Made by a program: the position numbers and the translations under genes. From Mycobacteroides chelonae CCUG 47445 (GTDB lineage: Bacteria > Actinomycetota > Actinomycetes > Mycobacteriales > Mycobacteriaceae), in contig NZ_CP007220.1 in the NCBI RefSeq assembly GCF_001632805.1, positions 3,782,001 through 3,846,000 of the forward strand: a stretch of 64,000 nucleotides of DNA, written 5' to 3'. Numbering within the stretch: position 1 is the first letter of the stretch; each line of letters begins with the position of its first letter. Positions 29,210 through 40,076 of this stretch are shown piece after piece. Below the pieces are notes generated by a model. The model saw only the letters and a program-made list of their open reading frames with translations. It searched no databases and was not told where the DNA came from.

Positions 29210-30778
29210 TCACTCCCATTCAATGGTGCCGGGCGGCTTGCTGGTGATATCCAGCACTACCCGGTTCACCTCGGGAACCTCGTTGGTGATTCGCGTCGAA
29301 ATCCGCTCCAGCACCTCATAAGGCAGGCGGGTCCAGTCAGCGGTCATCGCGTCCTCACTGGACACCGGCCGCAATACGATCGGATGCCCATAGGTGCGTC
29401 CGTCGCCCTGCACCCCAACCGAGCGCACATCGGCCAACAGCACCACCGGGCACTGCCAGATGTTGCGGTCCTGACCAGCGGCGGTAAGTTCCTCGCGCGC
29501 AATGGCATCGGCACGGCGCAGGGTGTCCAACCGATCGGAGGTAACCTCACCGACGATCCTGATGGCCAGCCCGGGCCCCGGGAATGGTTGGCGGCCAACG
29601 ATTTCCTCGGGCAGACCCAGTTCACGGCCTACCGCGCGGACCTCGTCCTTGAACAGCAGCCGCAGCGGCTCCACCAGGGTGAAGGTCAGATCTTCGGGGA
29701 GCCCGCCCACGTTGTGGTGGCTCTTGATGTTGGCAGTGCCACTGCCGCCCCCGGATTCGACGACATCGGGGTACAGCGTGCCCTGCACCAGGAACTCGAT
29801 GCCATCCTCCGAGTTGCCGATCGCATCGGAGACGGCGCCCTCGAACGCCCGGATGAATTCACGGCCAATGATCTTGCGCTTGGTCTCCGGGTCACTGACA
29901 CCGGCAAGCTCACCCAGGAACTTTTCCGCGACATCGACAGTCACCAGCTTGGCGCCCGTAGCCGCCACGAAGTCGTGCTCCACCTGCGCCCGCTCACCGC
30001 TGCGTAGCAGCCCATGGTCAACGAACACACAGGTCAGGCGGTCGCCGATGGCGCGTTGCACCAGGGCCGCCGCCACCGCTGAGTCCACCCCGCCGGACAG
30101 CCCGCACAGCGCACGCCCGTCTCCGATCTGCGTGCGCACCTGCTCGACCAGCGATTCGGCGATATTGGCTGCCGTCCATGCCGATTCGATGCCCGCGAAC
30201 TCATGCAGAAAGCGGCTGAGCACCTGCTGTCCGTGCGGCGAATGCAGCACCTCTGGGTGGTACTGCACCCCGGCCAGACGCCGTGCCCGATCCTCGAAAG
30301 CCGCCACGGGAGCACCTTCGCTGCTGGCGACCACGGTAAAACCTTGGGGTGCTTCGGTTACCGCATCGCCGTGGCTCATCCACACGGGCTGAAGGCCGGG
30401 CAGGCCCTCATGCAGGTCTCCGCCCACGACCTTCAGCTCGGTGCGGCCGTACTCGCTGGTGCCGGTGTGTGCGACGGTTCCGCCGAGCACCTGCGCCATG
30501 GCCTGAAAGCCGTAGCAGATACCGAAAACCGGAACATCCAAGTCGAATACGGCGGGGTCGAGTTGAGGTGCACCCTCTTCGTAGACGCTCGATGGACCAC
30601 CGGACAGCACGATGGCCCGAGGGTTGCGTTCCTTGATCTCATCGATGCTCGCCGAGTGCGGGATCACCTCGGAGAACACCCGCGCCTCACGCACGCGCCG
30701 CGCGATCAGCTGCGCGTACTGTGCCCCGAAGTCAATGACCAGAACCGGTCGGTCGCCATGCTGCTCCGTTTGCGCCAC
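29210..30778 (-). CDS. guaA: GMP synthase (glutamine-hydrolysing)
   Basis: 522 residues. Class I glutamine amidotransferase domain (nucleophile Cys in [10 protein letters not shown] near residue 90, His in [11 protein letters not shown]), then an ATP pyrophosphatase domain with PP-loop [14 protein letters not shown], and the dimerisation domain ending KPPGTIEWE. Makes GMP from XMP. It is followed by choD and the two guaB genes, as in M. tuberculosis. Confidence 0.97.
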   Translation of the reverse strand: MAQTEQHGDRPVLVIDFGAQYAQLIARRVREARVFSEVIPHSASIDEIKERNPRAIVLSGGPSSVYEEGAPQLDPAVFDLDVPVFGICYGFQAMAQVLGGTVAHTGTSEYGRTELKVVGGDLHEGLPGLQPVWMSHGDAVTEAPQGFTVVASSEGAPVAAFEDRARRLAGVQYHPEVLHSPHGQQVLSRFLHEFAGIESAWTAANIAESLVEQVRTQIGDGRALCGLSGGVDSAVAAALVQRAIGDRLTCVFVDHGLLRSGERAQVEHDFVAATGAKLVTVDVAEKFLGELAGVSDPETKRKIIGREFIRAFEGAVSDAIGNSEDGIEFLVQGTLYPDVVESGGGSGTANIKSHHNVGGLPEDLTFTLVEPLRLLFKDEVRAVGRELGLPEEIVGRQPFPGPGLAIRIVGEVTSDRLDTLRRADAIAREELTAAGQDRNIWQCPVVLLADVRSVGVQGDGRTYGHPIVLRPVSSEDAMTADWTRLPYEVLERISTRITNEVPEVNRVVLDITSKPPGTIEWE

Positions 30779-30823
30779 CGGCTTAGCTTAGTGGCGCTGG
30801 GGCTACTTCCCGCTTGCGGGGGA

Positions 30824-32581
30824 CTAGCTGACCGACCGCACGGGTTCGATCGGCAGACTCCGCAATGCACCGGGCGCACCTGCCGGGACGACGGGGTGCG
30901 ACGGGGGAACCGCCGCCATCCGCTGATACGGCAGACCCTGCTCCGGCCGCAGATCCGTCTCGCCCTTATTGGGCCACAACGACGCCGCTCTCTCGGCCTG
31001 TGCGGTGATGCTCAGCGATGGGTTGACGCCCAAGTTGGCCGAGATGGCCGCACCGTCCACGACGTACATGGTCGGGTAGCCGTACACGCGGTGATACGGA
31101 TCGATGACACCGTCCTCCGGGCTCGTTCCGATCACGGCCCCACCCAGGAAGTGCGCGGTCAGCGGGATGTTGAACAGCTCGCCCCAGGTGCCACCGGCCA
31201 CACCGTCGATCTTGGCGGCCAGTCGCCTGGTGGCCTCGTTGCCCGCGGGAATCCAGGTGGGGTTGGGCTCGCCGTGGCCCTGCTTGCTGTCAAGGCGCCG
31301 CCAGAACAGCGTCTTCTTGGTGAAGGTGGTGATCGAGTTGTCCAGGTGCTGCATGACGAGGGCGATCACGGTGCGCTCGCTCCACTGCGTCACGTTGAGC
31401 ATGCGCAAGGTGCCCCTCGGATCGGCACGGGCGGCCTCGATGAGCTGACGCCACCGCGACTTCTCGCCGTCTCCGTCGGTCATCAGGGTCTGCAGTAGAC
31501 CCATCGCGTTGGAACCCTTGCCGTAGCGCACCGGCTCGATATGCGTGTCGCTGGTCGGGTGGAACGACGACGTGATGGCCACTCCATGGGTGAGGTCCAA
31601 ATCGTCCTTGTACTCCAATCGGCCTGCACCGACGATGGATTCGGAGTTGGTCCGGGTCAGCACGCCCAGGCGCTGTGACAGCCGGGGCAGCAGGCCCTTG
31701 TCCTTCATCTTGAACAGCAGGTTCTGGGTGCCCCAGGTCCCGGCCGCAAGCACCACATACTTGGCCGTGTAGGTCTTGCGTCGCTTGCGCATCCAGCGAC
31801 CGGTGGTCTTGGTGGAGACTCGCCATATTCCGTCGGCGCCCTCCTCGACAGCGGTGACAGTGGTGAGCGGAATGACCTGGGCGCCAGAGGATTCGGCCAG
31901 TCCCAGATAGTTCTTGACGAGGGTGTTCTTGGCTCCGACCCGGCAACCGGTCATGCAGGAACCGCACTCGGTGCAGCCCACGCGGTCGGGCCCGGCACCG
32001 CCGAAGTAGGGATCGGCCACCTTGACTCCGGGCGCCTTGGCGCCTTCGGGCCCGAAGTACACACCCACCGGGGTGGCGACGAAGGTGTCACCGGCGCCCA
32101 TGTCGTCGGCGACTTCCTTGATGAGCCGATCCGCGTCGGTGAAGGTGGGGTTCTTCACCACACCGAGCATCCGCTGCGCCTGCTCGTAGTGCGGCGAGAG
32201 CTCGGAACGCCAGTCGGTGATGCCCCGCCACTGTGGATCGCTGAAGAACGGCTCCGGCGGCACGTACAGGGTGTTGGCGTAGTTCAGCGATCCACCGCCC
32301 ACCCCGGCACCCGCCAGGATCATGCAGTTGCTCAGCAGGTGGATCCGCTGAATCCCGAAGCACTTGAACATCGGCGCCCAGAGGAACTTGCGCAGATTCC
32401 ACGACGTCTCGGCGAATTCCTCGTCCGAGAACCGGCGGCCGGCCTCCAGGACGCCCACGCGGTAACCCTTTTCGGTCAATCGCATGGCGGTGACGCTCCC
32501 GCCGAATCCGGATCCGACAATGAGGACGTCAAAGTCGGTATCTGCTTCAGCTTTCACAGGGACTGCTGCCGGTGATGACAT
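30824..32581 (-). CDS. choD: Cholesterol oxidase-like GMC oxidoreductase
   Basis: 585 residues. FAD-binding motif DVLIVGSGFGGSVTAM, the GMC block GAGVGGGSLNYANTL, a CTECGSCMTGC cluster and the C-terminal TAHFLGGAVIG and DGAAISANLGVNPSLSITAQAERAA. The counterpart is ChoD (Rv3409c), annotated as cholesterol oxidase though its physiological substrate is debated. A short leader before the FAD motif has no clear signal peptide. Confidence 0.88.
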   Translation of the reverse strand: MSSPAAVPVKAEADTDFDVLIVGSGFGGSVTAMRLTEKGYRVGVLEAGRRFSDEEFAETSWNLRKFLWAPMFKCFGIQRIHLLSNCMILAGAGVGGGSLNYANTLYVPPEPFFSDPQWRGITDWRSELSPHYEQAQRMLGVVKNPTFTDADRLIKEVADDMGAGDTFVATPVGVYFGPEGAKAPGVKVADPYFGGAGPDRVGCTECGSCMTGCRVGAKNTLVKNYLGLAESSGAQVIPLTTVTAVEEGADGIWRVSTKTTGRWMRKRRKTYTAKYVVLAAGTWGTQNLLFKMKDKGLLPRLSQRLGVLTRTNSESIVGAGRLEYKDDLDLTHGVAITSSFHPTSDTHIEPVRYGKGSNAMGLLQTLMTDGDGEKSRWRQLIEAARADPRGTLRMLNVTQWSERTVIALVMQHLDNSITTFTKKTLFWRRLDSKQGHGEPNPTWIPAGNEATRRLAAKIDGVAGGTWGELFNIPLTAHFLGGAVIGTSPEDGVIDPYHRVYGYPTMYVVDGAAISANLGVNPSLSITAQAERAASLWPNKGETDLRPEQGLPYQRMAAVPPSHPVVPAGAPGALRSLPIEPVRSVS

Positions 32582-32673
32582 CGTTGGCTACCTCCGCATG
32601 GTCACGTTACTGCCCAGTATGGAATACAACGAGGGGGGTAATGTAAATTAGGTCACCCTAAGTAGACACATGT

Positions 32674-33810
32674 CTAAGAGTTGACGGTCAGCCCGACCTT
32701 CTGAAATTCCTTCAGATCGCAGTATCCGGACTTCGCCATCGAACGACGGAGCCCACCAACAAGATTCAACGTGCCAAACGGGTCATCGGAAGGCCCGACG
32801 AGCACCTCGCTCAGCGGCGGCCGCTCCCCCACCGCCACCTGCAGCAGTGCGCCACGAGGCAGCGAGGGATGCGCGGCAGCATTCGGCCAGAACCACCCGT
32901 CACCGGCGGCCTCCTGGGCGGCGGCCAGCGGCGTCCCCAGTACGACGGCATCGGCACCGCAGGCGATGGACTTCGCGAGGTCACCCGAGGTGTGGATGTC
33001 GCCGTCGGCCAGCACATGCACGTACCGGCCGCCCGTCTCGTCGAGATACTCACGGCGGGCTGCAGCGGCGTCGGCGATGGCGGTCGCCATCGCGACACTG
33101 ATGCCCAACACCTCTCCGCTGGTCGTCGCACCCGCGGTCTGCCCGTACCCGACGATGACACCGGCAGCACCCGTGCGCATCAGATGCAGCGCCGTGCGGT
33201 GGTCGATAACGCCACCGGCGACGACGGGGATATCCAGCTCGGAGATAAAGGTTTTCAGGTTGAGTGGCTCGCCGTCACGGGCCACCCGCTCGGCCGACAC
33301 GATGGTGCCGTGGATGACCAGCAGGTCGATACCGGCAGAGATCAAGTGCGGGGTGAGCAGCTGCGCATTCTGCGGGCTCACCCGCACGGCGGTGGTCACT
33401 CCGGCACCGCGGACTTCGGCGATGGCTGTCGCCAGCAGCTCGGGATCGATTGGCGCCGAATGCAACTGCTGCAACAGCCGAATCGCGGCGGAAGGTTCCG
33501 GCTCCTTCTGGGCGACCTCGACCACTTCGGCGATGCGGGCCTCGACATCGGCGTGTCGGCCCCACAATCCCTCACCGTTGATGACACCCAGCCCGCCGGC
33601 CCGCCCGAGTTCTATGGCGAATTGCGGCGAAACCAGCGCGTCGGTCGGGTGCGCCACCACCGGAATCTCGAAGCGGTAGGCATCGAGCTGCCACGCCGTC
33701 GACACGTCCTGCGAGGAACGCGTGCGGCGCGACGGGACAATGTTTACGTCATCGAGTTCATAGGTACGACGAGCTGTTCTGCCCATGCCGATTTCGACGA
33801 GGTCACGCAT
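32674..33810 (-). CDS. guaB3: IMP dehydrogenase-family protein GuaB3
   Basis: 378 residues. A single TIM barrel of the IMPDH/GMPR family without the CBS pair (ELDDVNIVPSRRTRSSQDVST at the start, HVLADGDIHTSGDLAKSIACGADAVVLGTPLA in the nucleotide site). The catalytic loop that reads GSICTT in GuaB2 here reads GQTAGATTSG and has no cysteine, so ordinary IMPDH chemistry is doubtful. It lies 26 bases downstream of guaB2. Confidence 0.9.
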   Translation of the reverse strand: MRDLVEIGMGRTARRTYELDDVNIVPSRRTRSSQDVSTAWQLDAYRFEIPVVAHPTDALVSPQFAIELGRAGGLGVINGEGLWGRHADVEARIAEVVEVAQKEPEPSAAIRLLQQLHSAPIDPELLATAIAEVRGAGVTTAVRVSPQNAQLLTPHLISAGIDLLVIHGTIVSAERVARDGEPLNLKTFISELDIPVVAGGVIDHRTALHLMRTGAAGVIVGYGQTAGATTSGEVLGISVAMATAIADAAAARREYLDETGGRYVHVLADGDIHTSGDLAKSIACGADAVVLGTPLAAAQEAAGDGWFWPNAAAHPSLPRGALLQVAVGERPPLSEVLVGPSDDPFGTLNLVGGLRRSMAKSGYCDLKEFQKVGLTVNS

Positions 33811-33836
33811 GTTGACTTCCTTTGCGGTGCCGACTG

Positions 33837-35372
<1,536 letters not shown>

Positions 35373-35535
35373 TCAAGCCTCCATGCCAGATAGCCGTCGT
35401 ATACATCCCCAGTGCGCAATGGATGCGCAATAGAGCGGATTATGACCATCCTATCGGCTCGCCTCGTTCTCGATATCCCCGGACATGCCCCAGGTGAGCT
35501 GGCGCGCGAACCCGCGAATTGCGTACTCTAAGAGT

Positions 35536-35940
35536 GTGCGCGACCACTTTCCGCCGGGATTGCCACCTGACCCCTTCGCCGACGATCCCCATGATCCGTC
35601 GGCCGCGCTCGATGCGATCGAGCCGGGCCAGCCGCTGGACCCGCAGGAGCGAATCGCGGTCGAGGAAGATCTCGCGGATCTCGCGGTCTACGAGGCACTA
35701 CTCGCCCACAAGGGAATTCGCGGGCTAGTCGTTTGCTGTGACGAGTGCCAGCAGGACCACTATCACGACTGGGACATGCTCCGCGCGAATCTGCTGCAGC
35801 TGCTCGTCGACGGAACCGTCCGTCCGCACGAACCTGCCTTCGATCCCGAGCCCGAGGCCTATGTGACCTGGGATTATTGCCGCGGATACGCAGATGCCTC
35901 ACTCAACGAAGCAGCGACGGACCGCGACGGATTCCGCTGA
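35536..35940 (+). CDS. DUF5319 protein
   Basis: 134 residues from the GTG at VRDHFPPGLPPDPFADDP. Acidic and soluble, with a CCDECQQDHYHDWDM motif that could bind a metal. It matches Rv3412, conserved beside guaB2 in mycobacteria. Function unknown. Confidence 0.8.
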   Translation: MRDHFPPGLPPDPFADDPHDPSAALDAIEPGQPLDPQERIAVEEDLADLAVYEALLAHKGIRGLVVCCDECQQDHYHDWDMLRANLLQLLVDGTVRPHEPAFDPEPEAYVTWDYCRGYADASLNEAATDRDGFR

Positions 35941-35956
35941 TTTAGCCGCTTTCGGC

Positions 35957-36388
35957 TTACTCGCCGGCGCTCGTGCCCGAGCCGCCGCCGTGGCTTGACG
36001 ACCCACCCCCGGGATTGGCCGGCGCCACCGGCGCCGAGGTCATCGGCGGCGCATGCCGCGACGGACCGTCCGCACCCGAGCCCGCGCTTCCGCCACCGCC
36101 GGGGAACCCATTGATGCTTCCGGAGCCCGGGCTATTGATCGAGCCCGGGCTGTTGATGGAGCCGGGGTTATTCACGGGTGCCTGGAAGATCGGCACCGGG
36201 TTGTCCGGGGTGCGAGTGATCGGCGACGGCGCCTGAATCGTCGTCGGCGCGGTGATGACTGGAGTGTCGGCGGCTCCGCGCGGGGTGGTGACGATGGTCA
36301 CCCCGCCAGGAGTCGTCGGGGCGGTCACGATCGACGCCGTCGACGGCACCACGGTGCTGACCGTCACGCTCGGCACCGACGTCGTCAC
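35957..36388 (-). pseudogene. Out-of-frame distal part of rsdA
   Basis: Encodes VTTSVPSVTVSTVVPSTASIVTAPTTPGG and a Pro/Gly/Ser-rich end (NNPGSINSPGSINSPGS) that continues the Thr/Ser-rich extracellular region of RsdA, but in another frame. Deleting one base from the run at 36388-36396 would join it to the upstream part and give a 469-residue protein. It has no ribosome site of its own. Confidence 0.65.
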
Positions 36389-37367
36389 CCCGGGGGACGG
36401 ACGTGGACGTCACGGGCGTCGAGGGCGCCGTCGTTGTCTCCGTCACGATGGACGGGGTCGACGTAGCCGTTGATGTCGATATCGACGGTGTCGAGGTCGA
36501 CGTGGAGCCAGCGGAGCCGGAAGTGCTCGTCGATGTCGAACCGGGAGAGCTGGTGGTCTCCGTCGGCGCCGAGGTGGTGGCGGTCGTCTCCGACGTGGAT
36601 GTGGACGGCGTCGTGGACGTGGACGTCGTATCCGACGCCGAGGTCGATACCGACGTCGGAGAAGTGGTCGAGGTCGTGGTGGCCGCAATCACCGGCGGTG
36701 ACAGCATGATTCGCGGAGTCTCGGTCGCCATCTCCGGCGGCACCGTCGCCACAGGGTCCTTGGCGTCGATCCTGACCTCCGCCTGCTGCACCCGGCTGGC
36801 CAGTTCGGCCTTCTGCTGGGCATCGCCGACCTCGTTGACACGCGCGGCGGCCACCCCGAGCTGCTGCTGCGCGCCTTCCCAATCACCTTGGGAAATAAGC
36901 TTTTCCACCTGGGCGAGTTCGGTCTGCGCCGACAGCACCACAGGATCGGTGCGCACTGTCGGGCCCGCACCGAACAACGAGGTACGCAGCCCATACAAGG
37001 CGTCACCGGGATGCGATTGGTAAACCGCCGCACCGAATCCGCCGAAGAGCAAGGTGACGGCGGCGGCCGAACCCACCGTCGTGGCCAGCAGCCGCGAACG
37101 GCCACCACGCTCACGCAGCGCGTTACGCGCCTGCCCCAGAGTGGGTTTGGCCGGCATCGGTTCGCGCCCAACATCCTCGCGCCACGCCGCCAACATCATC
37201 GCCACGGCGTACTCGTCGGAATCGGAAGTCGCCACCGGCAGATCTGCCGCGATGGCATCGATCATCCGGTTGGTGCGCCGCAGTGCCGCGAGGTCCTCGG
37301 GACCCTCGTTCTCCTGCCAGCCCTGGCCGCCGGGGAACCATCCGCGTCCATCAGCCACGGTGATCAC
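36168..37367 (-). CDS. rsdA: Anti-sigma-D factor RsdA, frameshifted C-terminus
   Basis: As read, 399 residues. The N-terminal cytoplasmic part (about 1-90) binds SigD, a membrane helix spans about 93-116, and a long Thr/Ser-rich extracellular region follows. At a C4G5 run (36388-36396 on the plus strand) the Thr/Ser pattern breaks into an Arg/Asp/His-rich tail that stops at 36168, while the expected continuation is open in another frame. The sigma-binding and membrane parts are intact. Start GTG overlaps the end of sigD by 17 bases. Confidence 0.85.
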   Translation of the reverse strand: MITVADGRGWFPGGQGWQENEGPEDLAALRRTNRMIDAIAADLPVATSDSDEYAVAMMLAAWREDVGREPMPAKPTLGQARNALRERGGRSRLLATTVGSAAAVTLLFGGFGAAVYQSHPGDALYGLRTSLFGAGPTVRTDPVVLSAQTELAQVEKLISQGDWEGAQQQLGVAAARVNEVGDAQQKAELASRVQQAEVRIDAKDPVATVPPEMATETPRIMLSPPVIAATTTSTTSPTSVSTSASDTTSTSTTPSTSTSETTATTSAPTETTSSPGSTSTSTSGSAGSTSTSTPSISTSTATSTPSIVTETTTAPSTPVTSTSVPRGDDVGAERDGQHRGAVDGVDRDRPDDSWRGDHRHHPARSRRHSSHHRADDDSGAVADHSHPGQPGADLPGTRE

Positions 37368-37932
37368 CGCCCGCCCGCGTCATCTCTGCCTTCAGTCTCT
37401 GCAACGCCCGGTGCTGCGCCACCCGCACCGCGCCCGCACTACTACCCACCGCATCGGCGGTCTCTTCCGCCGACAGACCGACGACGACCCGAAGGATCAG
37501 GATCTCGCGCTGTTTCTCGGGCAGCACTTCCAGCAGGGCCTGCATCCGTCGCGCCGACTCGGAGTTCAACGCCTCCTGCTCGGGCCCCGCATGACGGTCG
37601 AACTGTTCCGGAAGGCTCTCAGCCGGATCGGACTTGTCTCGAGCCATCGCACGATGCGCATCGGCCACCTTGTGCGCGGCAATGCCGTACACAAAAGCCA
37701 GGAACGGGCGTCCCTGATCCTGATAGCGAGGCAGCGCTGCGATCACCGCGAGACACACCTCCTGCGCAACATCGTCCGCGGAGAGACCACTTCTTTCCGC
37801 AGTGCCGACCCGCGCGCGGCAATATCGCACCACGACGGGCCGGATGGCACTAAGTACCTCAGAGAGCGCGTCGCGATCGCCTTTGACGGCAGCAGCAACG
37901 ACGTCGTCGAGCCCGCTCTCCGTACTTGTCAT
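37351..37932 (-). CDS. sigD: ECF sigma factor SigD
   Basis: 193 residues. Sigma region 2 (DDVAQEVCLAVIAALPRYQDQGRPFLAFVYGIAAHKVADAHR) and region 4 (LPEKQREILILRVVVGLSAEETADAVGSSAGAVRVAQHRAL) are both present. SigD directs stationary-phase and stress genes in M. tuberculosis and is held by RsdA, encoded in overlap downstream. Confidence 0.94.
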   Translation of the reverse strand: MTSTESGLDDVVAAAVKGDRDALSEVLSAIRPVVVRYCRARVGTAERSGLSADDVAQEVCLAVIAALPRYQDQGRPFLAFVYGIAAHKVADAHRAMARDKSDPAESLPEQFDRHAGPEQEALNSESARRMQALLEVLPEKQREILILRVVVGLSAEETADAVGSSAGAVRVAQHRALQRLKAEMTRAGGDHRG

Positions 37933-38021
37933 CGACTGCGCATTCCCCAGCGTTACGTGTGATGCACCGTGGTGGTGCTGTTACCTAGGACAATAGCGTT
38001 GGCTGCAGAGAGGGAACGCAT

Positions 38022-38849
38022 TTAGTCCACCTCCTCGAGACGCCAACGGCCGCCCGCATGGGCTATCCAGGCAGCACAGTCGCGGCGAACAGCAACAAGG
38101 TCTTCACGGCTTTGCCCTGCCTCCCCGGAGGCGGGCAGACTCGCCAACATCGCCGCCAGCGCCCAGCGCAGCGGCACCAGTGCATTCGCCGTTGCGGCCT
38201 GCAATCCGCGGGCGGCGACGGCCGCGGACTCGTCGAAATCACCAGCACTGCTGAGGGCTGCCGCCAGCACCATCGCCGTCTTGACCTGGTGTCTTACCGA
38301 AGGCACGTCGAGCGCGAGACGTTCGGCGGTACGGGCGTACCGTAGCGATCGCGCACCATCGCCGGAGACCATCGCCAGCTCGGCGCGCACCCAGGCCAGC
38401 CGCAAAGGCAGGCGCCACGGCCAACGAACATCACCGTGCGCAGACAACGACTCAGCCTGATCCAGTAAAGACTGAGCAAGCGGGAACCGCGCCAGTCCCA
38501 GCGCATCGGCCGCCAACCCGATGAGCGCATCGGATCGAGCCTCCGCATCAGCATCGGCCATCGCCAACGCTCGGCCGTCCAACCCACGCGCCTGTGCGTG
38601 CCACCCGAGCTGACGCACGAGGGATGCGCGTGTGCTCAGCGTGCGCGAGGCCAAGCCGCCGGGCCGAGACACCGCGATGGCGTTCAGCTCCGCATGCGCG
38701 GCGGCATAGCGTCCGGCTCCCCCGAGTGCCACGGCACGCAGCCAGACATCCTCGGGCGTGGCGGCGGGAGGCAGTGGCCAGATTGCTGGAAGCGGACCGA
38801 AGGCTGCGGCGGTAAGCGCGGCGGCTGCGGACGATCGGGAAGTCACCAT
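38022..38849 (-). CDS. Conserved hypothetical, TPR-like (Rv3415c-type)
   Basis: 275 residues from MVTSRSSAAAAL. All-helical, Ala-rich, with pairs of helices resembling tetratricopeptide repeats (AALGGAGRYAAAHAELNAIAV, GLARFPLAQSLLDQAESL, SGDFDESAAVAARGLQAA). Rv3415c has the same place beside sigD. Probably a protein-interaction scaffold; the start is uncertain. Confidence 0.7.
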   Translation of the reverse strand: MVTSRSSAAAALTAAAFGPLPAIWPLPPAATPEDVWLRAVALGGAGRYAAAHAELNAIAVSRPGGLASRTLSTRASLVRQLGWHAQARGLDGRALAMADADAEARSDALIGLAADALGLARFPLAQSLLDQAESLSAHGDVRWPWRLPLRLAWVRAELAMVSGDGARSLRYARTAERLALDVPSVRHQVKTAMVLAAALSSAGDFDESAAVAARGLQAATANALVPLRWALAAMLASLPASGEAGQSREDLVAVRRDCAAWIAHAGGRWRLEEVD

Positions 38850-39210
38850 GGGCGCGGTCACGGTACCAATTCCCCAAGAAATGGAGTTAACAGTTGATGC
38901 AGCGGATGTTAAATCCACGTCAACGGATGGCGTAAACAGTTGCCGAACGCCGCGTTAAGGAAACGGAAAACCCACGGCCAAAACGAGCTGACCACGCAGG
39001 TGAGCGAGCGTTACGTACCAACGAAGAGCAAAGACGATGAACGTGATGTTAATTCTGGACCTAATGACGTGATGTTGCCATGATCATCGCCTATTGACTG
39101 GATTTCGACCGCGCACCTACTTTGTGTACACCGCTTGTCATCGGCGACACGTCTGGTGCTACTTCACTCACGCGCAGGTCGACTGCGCGCGCAGCGAGAG
39201 GGTTAACCAC
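38850..39210. other. whiB3 upstream region (361 bases, no gene)
   Basis: I see no supported gene here. It holds the divergent promoters of the TPR-like gene and whiB3. The 10-mer ACGTGATGTT occurs twice (39041-39050 and 39067-39076), 26 bases apart, a spacing compatible with a regulator binding twice on one face of the helix. The long leader agrees with the heavy control known for whiB3. Confidence 0.5.
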
Positions 39211-39501
39211 ATGCCGCAGCCACAGCAATTGCCTGGGCCCAACGCAGATATTTGGGATTGGCAGATGAAGGGCCTTTGCCGAGGGGTCGATTCGTCAGTG
39301 TTCTTTCATCCCGACGGTGAACGCGGCCGCGCCCGCGCACAACGCGAGATGAAGGCCAAGGAGATGTGCCGGGCATGCCCGGTGCTGGTGCAGTGCCGCG
39401 CACATGCGCTGGCCGTCGCCGAGCCCTACGGAATCTGGGGTGGACTTTCGGAGTCCGAGCGCGAATTGATCCTGCGCCGCGGGATACGTCGCTCCGCGTA
39501 A
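39211..39501 (+). CDS. whiB3: WhiB3 iron-sulfur transcription factor
   Basis: 96 residues from MPQPQQLPGPNADIW, the usual start. The four cluster-binding cysteines are at 23, 53, 56 and 62 (GLCRG, MCRACPVLVQC), followed by the GIWGG turn near residue 75 and a basic C-terminal DNA-binding tail (RRGIRRSA). WhiB3 senses O2, NO and intracellular redox and controls lipid synthesis and virulence genes through SigA. Confidence 0.95.
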   Translation: MPQPQQLPGPNADIWDWQMKGLCRGVDSSVFFHPDGERGRARAQREMKAKEMCRACPVLVQCRAHALAVAEPYGIWGGLSESERELILRRGIRRSA

Positions 39502-39515
39502 TACGTACAGCACGC

Positions 39516-39553
39516 GTTGGGCCCCCGCGACCAGATGGCGGCGGGGGCCCAAC
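39516..39553. terminator. Bidirectional terminator between whiB3 and lipoprotein gene
   Basis: A perfect 13-base-pair stem (GTTGGGCCCCCGC at 39516-39528 with its complement at 39541-39553) lies 15 bases after whiB3 and 16 bases after the end of the convergent gene, so it can serve both. Confidence 0.8.
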
Positions 39554-39569
39554 GTTTGCGGAGATCGAC

Positions 39570-39911
39570 CTAGGCGGAGGAACCCGCCGACTGGTCGTCG
39601 ACCTTCCAGTTGAACGAAATCTGCGATCCCTCTACCGCGGTCGCGGTGACCGTGACGCCGATGGTTTTTCCCTCTCCGTCGACGACCGCGCACCGCTGCG
39701 TTGCACCCTTCTCACCCTTCAGCGGCCCGTCACACGAGGCACTGGTGAGCGCGACCCCGGTCTTGTCCTTGATTCCGTCCTTGAGCCCCTGCTCCAGCCT
39801 CGCCTTGGCGAGCTCAGGGGACGACGAACCCAGGCTGAAGTTCGCCTCGCAGCCCGAGAGCAACAGCCCGGCCAGCGCAACCGCCGTCAGTCGTGACATC
39901 TGAGTAGCCAT
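39570..39911 (-). CDS. DUF4333 lipoprotein
   Basis: 113 residues. Signal peptide ends in lipobox LLSGC (Cys at 21). The mature domain has two cysteines (ASCDGPLKGEKGATQRC) and a beta-rich pattern like the DUF4333 family found in many mycobacterial lipoproteins. Exported and membrane-anchored; function unknown. Confidence 0.8.
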   Translation of the reverse strand: MATQMSRLTAVALAGLLLSGCEANFSLGSSSPELAKARLEQGLKDGIKDKTGVALTSASCDGPLKGEKGATQRCAVVDGEGKTIGVTVTATAVEGSQISFNWKVDDQSAGSSA

Positions 39912-39934
39912 CTGTTCAGTAAACCTCCGACAGA

Positions 39935-39975
39935 CGAAAACACCCCCGGGTCCTCGTAGGCCGGGGGTGTTTTCG
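39935..39975 (-). terminator. Original groEL1 terminator, now separated from the gene
   Basis: A perfect 15-base-pair stem (CGAAAACACCCCCGG with its complement at 39961-39975). Read on the minus strand it starts 10 bases after the displaced native groEL1 stop codon and ends in a T-rich tract. Integration of the element moved it 12.5 kb from groEL1. Confidence 0.85.
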
Positions 39976-39984
39976 TAGCGCTAT

Positions 39985-40053
39985 CTAGTGGGCGTGGCCG
40001 TGGTGGCCGTGCCCGTGATCTGCTTCCTCGGCCGGCTTATCGACAATTGCGGT
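39985..40053 (-). pseudogene. Displaced native 3' end of groEL1
   Basis: On the minus strand this reads TETAIVDKPAEEADHGHG then HHGHAH and TAG. It is the host tail of GroEL1 cut off by integration. It has no start or ribosome site. The rest of groEL1 lies at 52587-54139, where the element supplies a substitute tail of equal length. Confidence 0.92.
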
Positions 40054-40075
40054 CTCGGTAGTGCAAGATTACAGC
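40030..40075. other. attL of the integrated element
   Basis: Left arm GGCCGGCTTATCGACAATTG is host groEL1 sequence; the core GGTCTCGGT is followed by element-derived AGTGCAAGATTACAGCC. The 23 bases at 40040-40062 recur at 52575-52597 with two mismatches. Arm and core resemble the published Bxb1 attB in groEL1 of M. smegmatis (GGCCGGCTTGTCGACG..., central GT), which places the crossover at 40052-40053. Confidence 0.88.
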
Positions 40076-40076
40076 C

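Noticed and set aside
36443..36709. Low-complexity frames opposite rsdA
   Set aside because: They are Arg/Pro- and Ser/Trp-rich by-products of the Thr/Ser codon repeats of rsdA and have no ribosome sites.
39985..40076. Short duplicate chaperonin gene at the left junction
   Set aside because: It is only the 3' end of groEL1, without start codon or ribosome site, and is explained by integration.
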